Positions 16,300-24,848 of a stretch of 46,031 nt of DNA are shown one piece after another. The notes beneath the pieces were generated by a model. That model made no database searches, was not told the DNA's origin, and worked only from the letters and a program-made list of their open reading frames with translations. Position 1 is the first letter of the stretch, and each line of letters opens with the position of its first letter. The position numbers and the translations under genes are program-made. Source of the DNA: Arthrobacter sp. zg-Y238 (lineage in GTDB: Bacteria; Actinomycetota; Actinomycetes; Actinomycetales; Micrococcaceae). The stretch spans positions 1-46,031 of the forward strand of contig NZ_JANFLU010000003.1 of assembly GCF_024385525.1 (NCBI RefSeq), read 5' to 3'.

Positions 16300-16370
16300 A
16301 GCGGGCGACGGGAATCGAACCCGCGTATCAAGCTTGGGAAGCTAGCGCTCTACCATTGAGCTACGCCCGC
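16300..16370 (-). tRNA. tRNA-Gly (anticodon CCC)
   Basis: On the minus strand a complete 71-nt cloverleaf is readable: acceptor GCGGGCG pairing with CGCCCGC, D arm GCTC/GAGC, anticodon loop TTCCCAA (anticodon CCC), and T arm CGGGTTCGATTCCCG. The discriminator is T and no CCA is encoded. The anticodon stem CTAGC/GCTTG has a U-U mismatch at position 28-42; the other four pairs are sound. Confidence 0.95.
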
Positions 16371-16486
16371 AGTGTCCGGAAGGAATCCGGCACAGCTCCT
16401 AACTTTACATGGAACCTGCCGGTTGCCTAATTCGTTTGCGGGTGCTGCCGAAGTGTTTCCGGACTGGTCGGCTAAACACCGCCGGA

Positions 16487-16768
16487 CTAGTCTCCGGAGG
16501 AGCCCTCGCCGGGTTCAGAATCGGCGCCGGCCCGGGCCCGCTCCACGAGTTCGCGCCACCTGCCCTTGACTTGCCGTTCCGGGATGGTGACGGCGGTGGG
16601 GCCCACCGAAATCTCGTACATGAACCGGTCCGGTTCGCTGTCCGGGGCTTCGGGCGGATCGCTGAGGAGCGGCAGCCACCGCTCCTGTGCTTCTTCGGAG
16701 CTGACCTGCGTGCTCCAGGTGCGCTGCATGCCCGCAAAGCCGCCGCTGCGCACTACAACCAGTTTCAT
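16487..16768 (-). CDS. Emfourin-like protealysin inhibitor
   Basis: A 93-residue small protein resembling emfourin, the proteinaceous inhibitor of M4 metalloproteases of the protealysin type. It has the N-terminal strand MKLVVVRSGGFAG, then a Tyr/Val-rich beta core (FMYEISVGPTAVTIPERQV) and the helix WRELVERARAG. Its start overlaps the stop of the M4 protease gene (ATGA), the same arrangement as the described protealysin-emfourin operons. It has no signal peptide, matching the protease. The assignment rests on size, sequence resemblance and this neighbour. Confidence 0.85.
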   Translation of the reverse strand: MKLVVVRSGGFAGMQRTWSTQVSSEEAQERWLPLLSDPPEAPDSEPDRFMYEISVGPTAVTIPERQVKGRWRELVERARAGADSEPGEGSSGD

Positions 16769-17832
16769 ACCAAGACGTTAACCTCTTTCCACGCTGCCTG
16801 CACAGCAGTACTTTCCTCCGTCCCCGCTCCGTACCTTTTTTCCGCTGCGGTGAGCGTGGCGGCGGCAAAGACGGCGAAGGTGGCGTCGGCGGGGAAATTG
16901 CGTTCGGTGATGGTGTCGTACCAGACCTGGCCGGCGCGTTCCCAGGCATACCCGCCCAGGGCTTCAGCCACCAGGTAGAAAGCGCGGTTGGGGATTCCGG
17001 AGTTGATGTGCACACCGCCGTTGTCCGCCGCGGTCTTCACAAAGTCCGCCATGGACCCCGGCTGCGGATCCTTGCCAAGCACGTCGTCGTCGTACGCAGT
17101 GCCCGGCGCCTTCAAGGACCGCAGAGCCCGCCCCTGCACCAGATCCGTGAACAGGCCCTCACCAACCAGCCAGCTCGCCTGGTCCGCTGTTTGTCCCAGC
17201 AGTTTCTGCTCGACCAGTACGCCGAAAACATCGGCTATTGATTCGTTGAGCGCCCCGGCCTGGTCGCGGTAATCCAGCTGCGCGGTGTACTGGATGATGC
17301 CGTGGGTCAGCTCGTGGCCGATCACGGTGAGGGACTTGCTGAAGCGTTCAAACACCTCGCCGTCGCCGTCGCCGAGCACCATCCGGGAGCCGTCCCAGAA
17401 AGCGTTGTCATAGGCACGTCCATAGTGGACGGTGGCCTCCAACCCCCGCCCCGCGCCGTCGAGCGAGGAACGTCCGTAGGCATCGCTGAAGAGGCGGTAA
17501 GTGGCGCCGAGCCCGTCATAGGTTTCGTCCACGGCTGGGTCGCCCGTGTCCGGCTGGCCTTCGGACCGCACTACCGTGCCCGGCAGTTCCTCCAGGCCCA
17601 GGGCATCGGAGATCGTGCGGCGCAGGGACGGGGTGAACGCCGTGCCTGATCCGCGGGACGGCGCAGAGTGCGGCGCCGAGCGCGCGGATTCCACGCCGTC
17701 GATCCCGGTCAAGGCACGACGGGCCGACTTCGCCGCTGTTGCCTTTGCAGGGTCTTCGGCGGCGGCCAGGCGGGCAAGCAGATACGGCGGAACGATGGAA
17801 CAGATCGAAGAAGCAACGCTTGAGTTTGTCAC
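16765..17832 (-). CDS. M4 metalloprotease, protealysin type
   Basis: A 355-residue zinc endopeptidase of the thermolysin family. The zinc site is HELTH (His173, Glu174, His177) plus Glu197 in NESIAD, and the catalytic histidine is His275 in GGVHINSG. There is no signal peptide. Instead the N-terminus carries a short propeptide with the PPY motif (residues 15-17, CSIVPPYLLARLA), the hallmark of protealysin-like precursors, and it lacks the long FTP propeptide of thermolysins. The GTG at 17832 is chosen because GAGGGAGGG lies seven bases upstream; the frame extends further but the extension is Cys-rich and unlike the family. Protealysins are thought to act in bacterial competition or host interaction. 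It is paired with an inhibitor gene. Confidence 0.92.
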   Translation of the reverse strand: MTNSSVASSICSIVPPYLLARLAAAEDPAKATAAKSARRALTGIDGVESARSAPHSAPSRGSGTAFTPSLRRTISDALGLEELPGTVVRSEGQPDTGDPAVDETYDGLGATYRLFSDAYGRSSLDGAGRGLEATVHYGRAYDNAFWDGSRMVLGDGDGEVFERFSKSLTVIGHELTHGIIQYTAQLDYRDQAGALNESIADVFGVLVEQKLLGQTADQASWLVGEGLFTDLVQGRALRSLKAPGTAYDDDVLGKDPQPGSMADFVKTAADNGGVHINSGIPNRAFYLVAEALGGYAWERAGQVWYDTITERNFPADATFAVFAAATLTAAEKRYGAGTEESTAVQAAWKEVNVLV

Positions 17833-17864
17833 GGTACAGCCCTCCCTCTGTTGTGAGGTTCCCC

Positions 17865-17892
17865 AGCGTAGGCCCCGGCACTGACACTGCAA
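17865..17892 (-). promoter_or_regulatory. Promoter of the M4 protease-emfourin operon
   Basis: On the minus strand TTGCAG (17892-17887) and TACGCT (17870-17865) are separated by 16 bases. Transcription would start near 17858, leaving a short leader before the ribosome site at about 17841-17848. Confidence 0.5.
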
Positions 17893-17960
17893 GCGCTAGG
17901 CCTGCAAAAACGGCATCAAATGGCCATAACGCAACCTAATCGGCTGTTTTCGACCCTTTC

Positions 17961-18010
17961 GCGGTCGGATCAGCCCTGTTCGGGAGCGGTCGGATCAGCC
18001 CTGTTCGGGA
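17961..18010. repeat. Perfect 25-bp tandem duplication
   Basis: The 25 bases at 17961-17985 are repeated without change at 17986-18010. The unit holds the last codons and stop of the SseB-like gene (TGA at 17997-17995, minus strand), so one full copy lies beyond the stop. Perfect identity suggests a recent slippage event. Confidence 0.92.
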
Positions 18011-18477
18011 GCGGCCGGGTCCTGTGCCTGCGCTGCGGTCTTTTCGTACGCCTCGACAAGTGAAGCCACGACGTCCGGGCCGATCTCCAGCCCTACTTCG
18101 TGTCCCGGGTTCACGGACATGCCGTATCCCGGGGCGATGCTGCGGATCGTGGCTTCGCCGCTGGCCCTGACGACCACCGGTGCTGCTTCGCGCAGCTGCG
18201 CGGGGATGCGGTCCGGGGAGGTGAAGGTGGCGGCCACGGAGTAGTCGGCGTCCGGGGCTTTCAGGACCACTGCCTGGAAGGTGGAGGGATCGTCTTCCTT
18301 CGTCAGGCGCCCCACGCTGAGCAGTTCCGATGTCCAGATGACGGACATGACCTCGCGGTTGGTGATCCGGCCCTCGCGGCCTGCGGTGATGGCCTCTTCA
18401 AGCGCCGCGCCGGGTGCTTCGACGTCGTCGTTGGCCAGCGGCATTGTCGGGATCTCGGGGGTGTTGTCCGGTTCCAT
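17995..18477 (-). CDS. SseB-like protein
   Basis: A 160-residue cytoplasmic protein without membrane segments. The second half (VAATFTSPDRIPAQLREAAP, then IAPGYGMSVNPGHEVGLEIGPDVVASL) resembles the SseB N-terminal domain common in actinobacteria, whose biochemical role is not established. AAGGAG lies six bases before the ATG at 18477. The first 40 residues are acidic and probably disordered. It is divergent from kynA, 69 bases away. The C-terminal codons and stop lie in a 25-bp tandem duplication. Confidence 0.6.
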   Translation of the reverse strand: MEPDNTPEIPTMPLANDDVEAPGAALEEAITAGREGRITNREVMSVIWTSELLSVGRLTKEDDPSTFQAVVLKAPDADYSVAATFTSPDRIPAQLREAAPVVVRASGEATIRSIAPGYGMSVNPGHEVGLEIGPDVVASLVEAYEKTAAQAQDPAAPEQG

Positions 18478-18546
18478 GGGGACTCCTTCTCAGGGCTCGG
18501 TGCCAAAACCCCAAGTCTGGCATATTGAGCGGATACCGTGGTGGGC

Positions 18547-19401
18547 ATGAGTCCGAACGAGAACACCCGCAGCCTCGAAGCAGGCATTGAGCGGGACTTC
18601 AGCGACAAGATGAGCTACGGGTCCTACCTTGCCCTGGATGAACTGCTCTCCGCGCAGCATCCGGTGAGCAGCCCGGAGCACCACGACGAGATGCTCTTCA
18701 TCATCCAGCACCAGACCTCGGAGCTGTGGTTGAAGCTCGTCCTGCACGAGCTGCTCGCCGTGCGGGCGCGGCTGGCGGCGGATGACCTGCGTTCGGCCAT
18801 GAAGGGAATTGCCCGGATCAAGCACATCCAGCGCTCGCTGACCGAACAGTGGTCCGTGCTGGCGACACTGACCCCGTCCGAGTATTCCGAATTCCGCGAT
18901 GACCTGGGCGCTTCGAGCGGCTTCCAGTCCTACCAGTACCGTGCCGTGGAGTTCCTGCTGGGCAACAAGAACGAGGCAATGATTGCCGTGTTCGCAGCAG
19001 ACCCGGCCGCTCAGGAACTGTTGTCCGGACTGCTGTCCCGGACCAGCATCTACGACGAGTTCATCCGCTATCTTGCCCGGCGCGGCTACGCGGTGGCGCC
19101 GGAACTCCTGGACCGGGACGTGACGCAGGCACATGTGTATGACGAGTCACTGCTTGCGGTCTACAAGTACGTCTACGAAAACCCCGCCGGGAACTGGGAC
19201 GTCTACGAGGCCTGCGAAGAACTGGTGGACCTCGAGGACAATTTCCAGCTGTGGCGTTTCCGACACCTGAAAACCGTGGAACGCACCATCGGAATGAAGC
19301 GGGGTACTGGCGGTTCCAGCGGCGCAGGCTTCCTGCGGCGTGCCCTCGAACTGACGTTTTTCCCCGAGCTCTATGCGGTGCGGACGGAAATCGGCCGCTA
19401 G
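18547..19401 (+). CDS. kynA: Tryptophan 2,3-dioxygenase
   Basis: A 284-residue haem dioxygenase that opens the indole ring of tryptophan to N-formylkynurenine, the first step of the kynurenine route. The substrate-site histidine is His55 (IIQHQTSELWLK) and the haem-ligand histidine is His240 (FRHLKTVERTIG), followed by the loop KRGTGGSSG that closes over substrate. With the ATG at 18547 these residues fall at the same numbers as in the Xanthomonas enzyme. A GTG at 18538 has a slightly better-spaced ribosome site (GAGCGG) and cannot be excluded. The next gene, dcd, starts 22 bases later. No kynureninase or formamidase gene is nearby. Confidence 0.95.
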   Translation: MSPNENTRSLEAGIERDFSDKMSYGSYLALDELLSAQHPVSSPEHHDEMLFIIQHQTSELWLKLVLHELLAVRARLAADDLRSAMKGIARIKHIQRSLTEQWSVLATLTPSEYSEFRDDLGASSGFQSYQYRAVEFLLGNKNEAMIAVFAADPAAQELLSGLLSRTSIYDEFIRYLARRGYAVAPELLDRDVTQAHVYDESLLAVYKYVYENPAGNWDVYEACEELVDLEDNFQLWRFRHLKTVERTIGMKRGTGGSSGAGFLRRALELTFFPELYAVRTEIGR

Positions 19402-19423
19402 GGGCATGCGCTATTTTTGAAGA

Positions 19424-20044
19424 GTGCTGATTTCTGACCGCGACATCCGAGCCGAGATTGCCGACAACCGGATTGCCCTGGACCCCTATGACCCCGCAAT
19501 GGTCCAGCCTTCCAGCGTCGATGTGCGCATCGACCGCTTCTTCCGGCTATTCGACAACCACAAGTACGCCCACATCGATCCCTCGCAGGACCAACCCGAA
19601 CTGACCCGCCTGGTGGAAGTGGCTCCGGACGAGCCGTTCATCCTCCACCCCGGAGAGTTCGTCCTGGGTTCCACCTACGAGCAGGTCACCCTGCCGGACG
19701 ATATTGCCGCGCGGCTGGAGGGCAAGTCTTCGCTGGGCCGGCTTGGGCTGCTGACGCACTCCACGGCAGGCTTCATTGACCCCGGTTTCTCCGGCCACGT
19801 CACGCTCGAGCTTTCCAACATGGCAACGCTGCCCATCAAGCTGTGGCCCGGCTCCAAGATCGGCCAGCTGTGCTTCTTCCGGCTCAGCTCCCCGGCGGAG
19901 CACGCCTACGGCTCCGGCAGCTACGGCAACCGGTACCAGGGCCAGCGAGGCCCGACGGCGTCGCGCAGCCACCTGAACTTCCACCGCACGGATGTCACTG
20001 CTGCCTCGAATGACGAGGACACGGCGGGCGTCAGCGCCTCCTAG
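19424..20044 (+). CDS. dcd: dCTP deaminase, bifunctional type
   Basis: A 206-residue nucleotide enzyme of the Dcd/dUTPase superfamily supplying dUMP or dUTP for thymidylate synthesis. The signature [19 protein letters not shown] and the catalytic Glu129 in GHVTLELSN are present, and the C-terminal arm carries [12 protein letters not shown]. The segment around LTHSTAG matches mycobacterial Dcd, which converts dCTP straight to dUMP, so a dCTP deaminase (dUMP-forming) is likely. The start is GTG at 19424. The last 15 residues are a low-complexity extension. It probably shares a transcript with kynA. Confidence 0.93.
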   Translation: MLISDRDIRAEIADNRIALDPYDPAMVQPSSVDVRIDRFFRLFDNHKYAHIDPSQDQPELTRLVEVAPDEPFILHPGEFVLGSTYEQVTLPDDIAARLEGKSSLGRLGLLTHSTAGFIDPGFSGHVTLELSNMATLPIKLWPGSKIGQLCFFRLSSPAEHAYGSGSYGNRYQGQRGPTASRSHLNFHRTDVTAASNDEDTAGVSAS

Positions 20045-20166
20045 GGCCTGGCGGAGGCGGCGAGACCGTCGTGACCGTCCGGCCGGAGGGCCTGGCGGAG
20101 GCGGCTTTAATATTCCGAGCGAGCTCTGCGAGCGAAGGAATTTCGTTGCCGCCGGAGCCAGGCCCG
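20043..20166. repeat. Direct and inverted repeats after dcd
   Basis: A 19-base sequence, AGGGCCTGGCGGAGGCGGC, occurs at 20043-20061 (over the dcd stop) and again at 20087-20105. The segment at 20149-20166 is an imperfect reverse complement of it (GCCGCC and GCCAGGCCC pair). Between them a smaller imperfect palindrome includes ATTCC and GGAAT around GAGCGAGCTCTGCGAGCG. This may be a terminator between the convergent dcd and MFS genes, or a dispersed repetitive element. Confidence 0.6.
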
Positions 20167-20210
20167 CAGGCCGGACCCGTAGCCACGCCTGCGAGCCGAA
20201 ACCCCTGCGC

Positions 20211-21587
20211 TTACTCCTTATCCGCGGCCGGAACGGTCCGTGCTGCGGGGGAGCGGACCGGGAGCAGGACCAGCAGGCCCGCCAGCAGCACGGCCATAAT
20301 GCCGATAATGCCGTACCGCTGGCTGCCGAAGATCGCGATGCAGGCCGAGAACAGGGCGGGGGCCAGGAAGCTGACCGCCCGCCCGGTGGTGGCATACAGG
20401 CCGAACAGCTCGCCTTCCTTGCCCTCCGGGGCCAGCCTGGCCAGGAACGCCCGGGATGCGGACTGGGCCGGGCCAACGAACAGGCACAGCAGCAGGCCGA
20501 AGATCCAGAACGTGGTGTCGCCGGTCCACTGCAGCCCAAACAGGTCCTGGTCGCCCGGACCCAGCACCACGATGGCCGTGCCGGCAAGGATCAGTCCGAT
20601 CAGCGATCCGACGATCACGGCCTTGGGGCCGGAACGGTCATCGAGGAAGCCGCCGACCACGGACCCGGCGGCGGCCACCACGTTGCCGAAGATGGCGAAC
20701 ATAATCACCTCTGACAGTTCCCAGTCGAACGTGCCGGCCGCGATAACGCCGCCGAAGGTGAATACTGCCGCCAGACCGTCCCGGAAGACGGCGCTGGCGA
20801 GAAGGAAGTAAATGGTGTGCGGGTCGGTCCGGAAGAGGGCCTTGATGCGCTGGAACAGGAGCTTGTAGGAGTCAAGGATCCCCAGCCGTGCCACTGCGTC
20901 CTGCCGGGGAACCTCGGGCACGGTGAACATCAGCGGCAGGGCGAACAGCAGGAACCAGACGGCGGAAAACAGCGCAACGGCCCGGATGTTCAGTCCGTCT
21001 TCGGAGGTGACGCCGAACCAGCCGACATCGGGCTGCACAAAGCCCACGAGCACCAGCGCCAGGGCGGCGATTCCGCCTATATAGCCCATCGCCCAGCCCA
21101 GGCCGCTGATTTTTCCGACCGAGGCCGGTGTGGAAATCTGGCTAAGCATGGCGTTGTAGTTCACGCCCGCGAACTCGAAGAACAGGTTCGCCACGGCGAT
21201 CAGGGCCACGCCCAGGATCAGGAACTCGGGGGCGGGGAAAACAAACCAGCACGCCGCGACCAGGGCGCAGGTCAGCAGGGTGTTGACGGTGAGCCATGTG
21301 CGGCGGCGCCCACCCGCGTCCGACCGTTGGCCGGTGACCGGCGCGAGGACGGCCACTGCAACACCGGCAATGGCGAGGCCGGCGCCAAGGACGGCGGAGT
21401 TCTCGTCTTTGTCCCCGAACTGCTCCGAGGTCAAGTAGACAGTGAACACAAAGGTGGTCATCACCGCATTGAAGGAAGCGGACCCCCAGTCCCAGGCAGC
21501 CCAGGCCGCCACCTGCTTCCAGCGTGCAGGTGCGGCGGCGCCCGGCGCCGGGACACCCGGAGACGATTTTTGTGTGCTGAGACTCAT
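20211..21587 (-). CDS. MFS transporter, UMF1/Atg22-like
   Basis: A 458-residue membrane protein with about twelve helices. The N-terminus AAWAAWDWGSASFNAVMTTFVFTVYL and the later AGVNYNAMLSQISTPASVGKISGLGWAMGYIGG match the UMF1 (Atg22-like) family of major facilitators. Eukaryotic Atg22 exports amino acids from the vacuole; bacterial substrates are unknown. The cytoplasmic loop SDAGGRRRTWL is the MFS motif between helices 2 and 3. It is divergent from the mrp operon, and a palindrome-flanked -10 box lies in the shared upstream region. Confidence 0.85.
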   Translation of the reverse strand: MSLSTQKSSPGVPAPGAAAPARWKQVAAWAAWDWGSASFNAVMTTFVFTVYLTSEQFGDKDENSAVLGAGLAIAGVAVAVLAPVTGQRSDAGGRRRTWLTVNTLLTCALVAACWFVFPAPEFLILGVALIAVANLFFEFAGVNYNAMLSQISTPASVGKISGLGWAMGYIGGIAALALVLVGFVQPDVGWFGVTSEDGLNIRAVALFSAVWFLLFALPLMFTVPEVPRQDAVARLGILDSYKLLFQRIKALFRTDPHTIYFLLASAVFRDGLAAVFTFGGVIAAGTFDWELSEVIMFAIFGNVVAAAGSVVGGFLDDRSGPKAVIVGSLIGLILAGTAIVVLGPGDQDLFGLQWTGDTTFWIFGLLLCLFVGPAQSASRAFLARLAPEGKEGELFGLYATTGRAVSFLAPALFSACIAIFGSQRYGIIGIMAVLLAGLLVLLPVRSPAARTVPAADKE

Positions 21588-21686
21588 GCCGCTGAGCCTA
21601 GCGGCTGCCGCGGCCGGTGACGGTATTCAACGCCCAAAACGCCGGTGGCCGGTTCCTTTGCCGAACGGCCCGAATAGGAGGGCGTA

Positions 21687-21714
21687 CGTATGCCATGGGT
21701 AGAATGTACATACG
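21687..21714 (+). promoter_or_regulatory. -10 box with flanking palindrome upstream of mrpA
   Basis: TAGAAT (21700-21705) is a good -10 box, but no -35 box is evident at 17 bases. It is flanked by CGTATG (21687-21692) and CATACG (21709-21714), an inverted repeat that would place a bound protein over the promoter. An activator- or repressor-controlled promoter for the mrp operon is the likely meaning; the regulator is unknown. Confidence 0.4.
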
Positions 21715-21788
21715 ACCTTGACCACCCCCCTTGATAACTGCAGCCAAAATCAGGCTGAAACATCGACAAAAGAGCCCGGGAGATCATA

Positions 21789-24700
21789 GTGCTGTTTGTG
21801 CTCACCGTTTTATTTGCGGTGGCATTGGTTGCGCCCTTGGTGTTCCGCAGGATCGGTCGGTCCGCGTTCTACATCCTCGCCGCCTTCCCGGCCGCTGCGT
21901 TCGTTTGGCTGATGGCCACCTTCCCCCGGTACACCGGCGCGGACCAGACGCTGGCCTCCGGCGCACCGAACGCGCCGCCGTCGGTCACCATTGCCTGGAT
22001 TCCCGAGCTCCGGGTGGAACTGGCCTTCCGGATGGACACCCTTGCGGCTGTGCTTTCCATCCTGATCCTGGGCGTGGGTGCCCTGGTCCTCTTCTACTGC
22101 GCCCGGTACTTCCGGCCGAATGACCCGAAGATGGGCAGCTTCGGCGCCCAGCTGCTGGCGTTCGCCGCCGCCATGTTCGGTTTGGTTACGGCAGATGACC
22201 TCATCCTGCTGTTCATCTTCTGGGAACTGACCACCATCCTTTCCTACCTGCTGATCGGGTACTCGGCGCACCGGCTCTCGGCCCGCCGTGCGGCGCTGCA
22301 GGCATTGATCGTCACTACCTTCGGCGGCCTGGCGATGCTGGTCGGCATGATCATCCTCGGCACCGCCGCCGGGACGTACCGGATCTCGGAGATCCTGGCG
22401 CAGGCGCCGGAACTGGTGAACGCCGGGACGCTGGTCAACGTTGCCATCGCCCTGCTGCTGGTCGGTGCCGTCTCGAAATCCGCGCTCGTGCCCTTCCACT
22501 TCTGGCTGCCCGCCGCCATGGCCGCTCCCACCCCGGTCAGTGCCTACCTGCATGCCGCCGCCATGGTGAAGGCCGGCATCTACCTCATCGCCCGGCTGGC
22601 CCCCGGCTTCTCCGAGACGCTGCTGTGGCACCCCATCGTGCTGGTCCTGGGCCTGGCCACCATGCTGCTGGGCGGCTGGCGCGCACTGCGCCAGTACGAC
22701 ATCAAACTGATCCTCGCCTACGGCACGGTCAGCCAGCTCGGCTTCCTTACCCTGGTGGTGGGCCTGGGCAGCCGGGAGGCTGCAGTCGCCGGGATGGGCC
22801 TGCTCCTGGCGCACGGCTTCTTCAAGGCGACCCTGTTCCTGGTGGTCGGGATCATCGACCACCAGGCCGGTACCCGGGATATCCGCAAACTCTCGGGAAT
22901 CTTCCGTGCCGCACCGAAACTGGCCGTCGTCGCGGTCATCGGTGCAGCCTCCATGGCTGGTGTGCCGCCGCTGCTGGGCTTCGTGGCCAAGGAATCGGTC
23001 TACGAGACCTTTGTGCATTACGGCGAGCAGCAGGGAACCATCGCCGCCTGGCTCCTGCTTGCCGGCGTGGTGACCGGTTCCATCCTCACCTTTGCCTACA
23101 GCGCCCGCTTCATCTGGGGCGCCTTCGCAGCCAAGGAAGGCTACACACCCACCCCGTTCAAGGCGGTGTCCTGGTCCTTCCTTGCAGCTCCGGCGATCCT
23201 GGCCGGTGTCACCGTAGTATTCGGGCTCTGGCCGGCACCGATTGATTCTGCGATTGCGTCCTACGCGGACCTCTTCCCGGCCGAAGGCAAGCCCACCCAC
23301 CTGGCCCTCTGGCACGGCCTGACCCCGGCGCTGGGCCTGACCGTGCTCACCCTCGGCATCGGCGTCGTCCTGTTCCTGCTGGCCCGGCAGGTCGAGGACC
23401 TCCAGCGGGAAGTCGCCTTCCCGGTCGACGCCGAGCGGTCCTACCGCGGCGGCATCGGGGTACTCGACGACGTCGCCGTGTGGGTCACCGGCCGCACGCA
23501 GCGCGGTTCGCTGCTGTTCTACCTGTTCGTCATCCTGACCATGGCGATCCTGACGCCGCTGATGGCTCTGATCCTGCGGTCCGCGCCCCTGCCGCAGGAC
23601 TTCCGCTGGTTCGATACCCCGCTGCAGGCCGTAATCGGCGCGGCGGTGGTCCTGGGCGCCGTTGCAGCGGCCCGCGCCACCAAGCGTTTCCTGGCCGTGC
23701 TGATGGTTTCCGTCAGCGGTTACGGCATTGCCCTGATCTTTGCGCTGCAGGGCGCCCCGGACCTCGCCCTGACCCAGATGCTCGTCGAAACCATAGTCCT
23801 GGTGGCGTTCGTGCTGGCCCTGCGGTCCCTGCCGGCCAGGTTGTGGAAGCGCGAACCCAAGCGCCACCGCTTCCTGCGCGCCATGCTGGGCATCGCCTTC
23901 GGCGCCAGCATGATGGTGTTCGCCATGACTGCCATGGCGTCCCGGGTCGCCACCCCGGTATCCCTCGATTTCCCGGAGCTGGCCTACAACGGCGGCGGCG
24001 GATCCAACATCGTCAACGTGACGCTGGTCGACATCCGCGCCTGGGACACGTTCGGCGAAATCACGGTGCTGGCCATCGCGGCCACCGGCCTTGCCTCCCT
24101 GATCTTCGTCCGCGGACGCGGCGACAAGCGGCGCCGGGCGGAGGGAGTGGCCAGCGGTTCAGTGGACCGGGGCCGCGAGCAGTTTGCTCCCACCGGGCGC
24201 CGTCAGGCTACCCTCGCGCTTGCCCGCAAATTCTCCAGCGTTGGCCGTGACGCCTGGCTGGTGGCAGGCCGGACGCTTGCGCCCGAGCGTCGGTCCATCA
24301 TCTTCGAGGTCGTTACCCGGCTGCTTTTCCATTCCGTCATCCTGTTCTCGGTCTACCTGCTGATCGCCGGACACAACCTGCCCGGCGGCGGGTTCGCCGG
24401 CGGTCTGATGGCCGGACTCGCGCTGACCATCCGTTACCTTGCCGGCGGCCGCTTTGAGTTGGCCGAAGCCAGTCCGGTCAGCGCCGGCACCCTGCTGGGC
24501 GGCGGCTTGGGCGTGATTGCCCTGTCCGCAGCGGCACCGCTGTTCTTCGGCGGGCAGATCCTGCAGAGCGCAATTCTCAAATTCACCTGGCCGGTCTTCG
24601 GGGAGGTCAAGTTCGTCACCTCCACGATCTTCGACATCGGCGTCTACCTGGTGGTTGTGGGGCTGGTGCTGGATGTCCTGCGCAGCCTGGGCTCGGAGAT

Positions 24701-24848
24701 CGACGAGCGCAGCGAGGCCGACGCCGATGATGACGACGACGAAAGCATTGTGGAGGAACCGGAAATCATTGACGTTGCCATCCGTTCCGACGCCGACGCC
24801 GATGCCGACGCCGGCTCCCGCCCCGAAGAGGAAGAGGTGGCACGGTGA
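21789..24848 (+). CDS. mrpA: Mrp Na+/H+ antiporter subunit A with fused B domain
   Basis: A 1019-residue subunit related to NuoL of complex I. The proton-path residues are visible: Glu146 (IFWELTT), Lys230 (AVSKSALVPFHFWLP), His255 and Lys261 (YLHAAAMVKAGIYL). From about residue 830 the sequence RRSIIFEVVTRLLFHSVILFS and GHNLPGGGFAGGLMAG is MrpB-like, so A and B are fused, as is usual in actinobacteria. The final 60 residues are a hydrophilic acidic tail rich in Asp and Glu. The GTG at 21789 has GGGAG upstream. It starts a six-gene operon for Na+/H+ exchange, pH and salt tolerance. Confidence 0.95.
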   Translation: MLFVLTVLFAVALVAPLVFRRIGRSAFYILAAFPAAAFVWLMATFPRYTGADQTLASGAPNAPPSVTIAWIPELRVELAFRMDTLAAVLSILILGVGALVLFYCARYFRPNDPKMGSFGAQLLAFAAAMFGLVTADDLILLFIFWELTTILSYLLIGYSAHRLSARRAALQALIVTTFGGLAMLVGMIILGTAAGTYRISEILAQAPELVNAGTLVNVAIALLLVGAVSKSALVPFHFWLPAAMAAPTPVSAYLHAAAMVKAGIYLIARLAPGFSETLLWHPIVLVLGLATMLLGGWRALRQYDIKLILAYGTVSQLGFLTLVVGLGSREAAVAGMGLLLAHGFFKATLFLVVGIIDHQAGTRDIRKLSGIFRAAPKLAVVAVIGAASMAGVPPLLGFVAKESVYETFVHYGEQQGTIAAWLLLAGVVTGSILTFAYSARFIWGAFAAKEGYTPTPFKAVSWSFLAAPAILAGVTVVFGLWPAPIDSAIASYADLFPAEGKPTHLALWHGLTPALGLTVLTLGIGVVLFLLARQVEDLQREVAFPVDAERSYRGGIGVLDDVAVWVTGRTQRGSLLFYLFVILTMAILTPLMALILRSAPLPQDFRWFDTPLQAVIGAAVVLGAVAAARATKRFLAVLMVSVSGYGIALIFALQGAPDLALTQMLVETIVLVAFVLALRSLPARLWKREPKRHRFLRAMLGIAFGASMMVFAMTAMASRVATPVSLDFPELAYNGGGGSNIVNVTLVDIRAWDTFGEITVLAIAATGLASLIFVRGRGDKRRRAEGVASGSVDRGREQFAPTGRRQATLALARKFSSVGRDAWLVAGRTLAPERRSIIFEVVTRLLFHSVILFSVYLLIAGHNLPGGGFAGGLMAGLALTIRYLAGGRFELAEASPVSAGTLLGGGLGVIALSAAAPLFFGGQILQSAILKFTWPVFGEVKFVTSTIFDIGVYLVVVGLVLDVLRSLGSEIDERSEADADDDDDESIVEEPEIIDVAIRSDADADADAGSRPEEEEVAR

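Noticed and set aside
16185-16331. N-terminal extension of panD reaching into the tRNA
   Set aside because: PanD sequence starts at [11 protein letters not shown]. The extension has no family similarity and overlaps the tRNA gene.
21810-23867. 685-codon antisense frame over mrpA
   Set aside because: It is a mirror frame of a high-GC gene, with Gln/Gly/Arg-rich low-complexity sequence. mrpA is certain.
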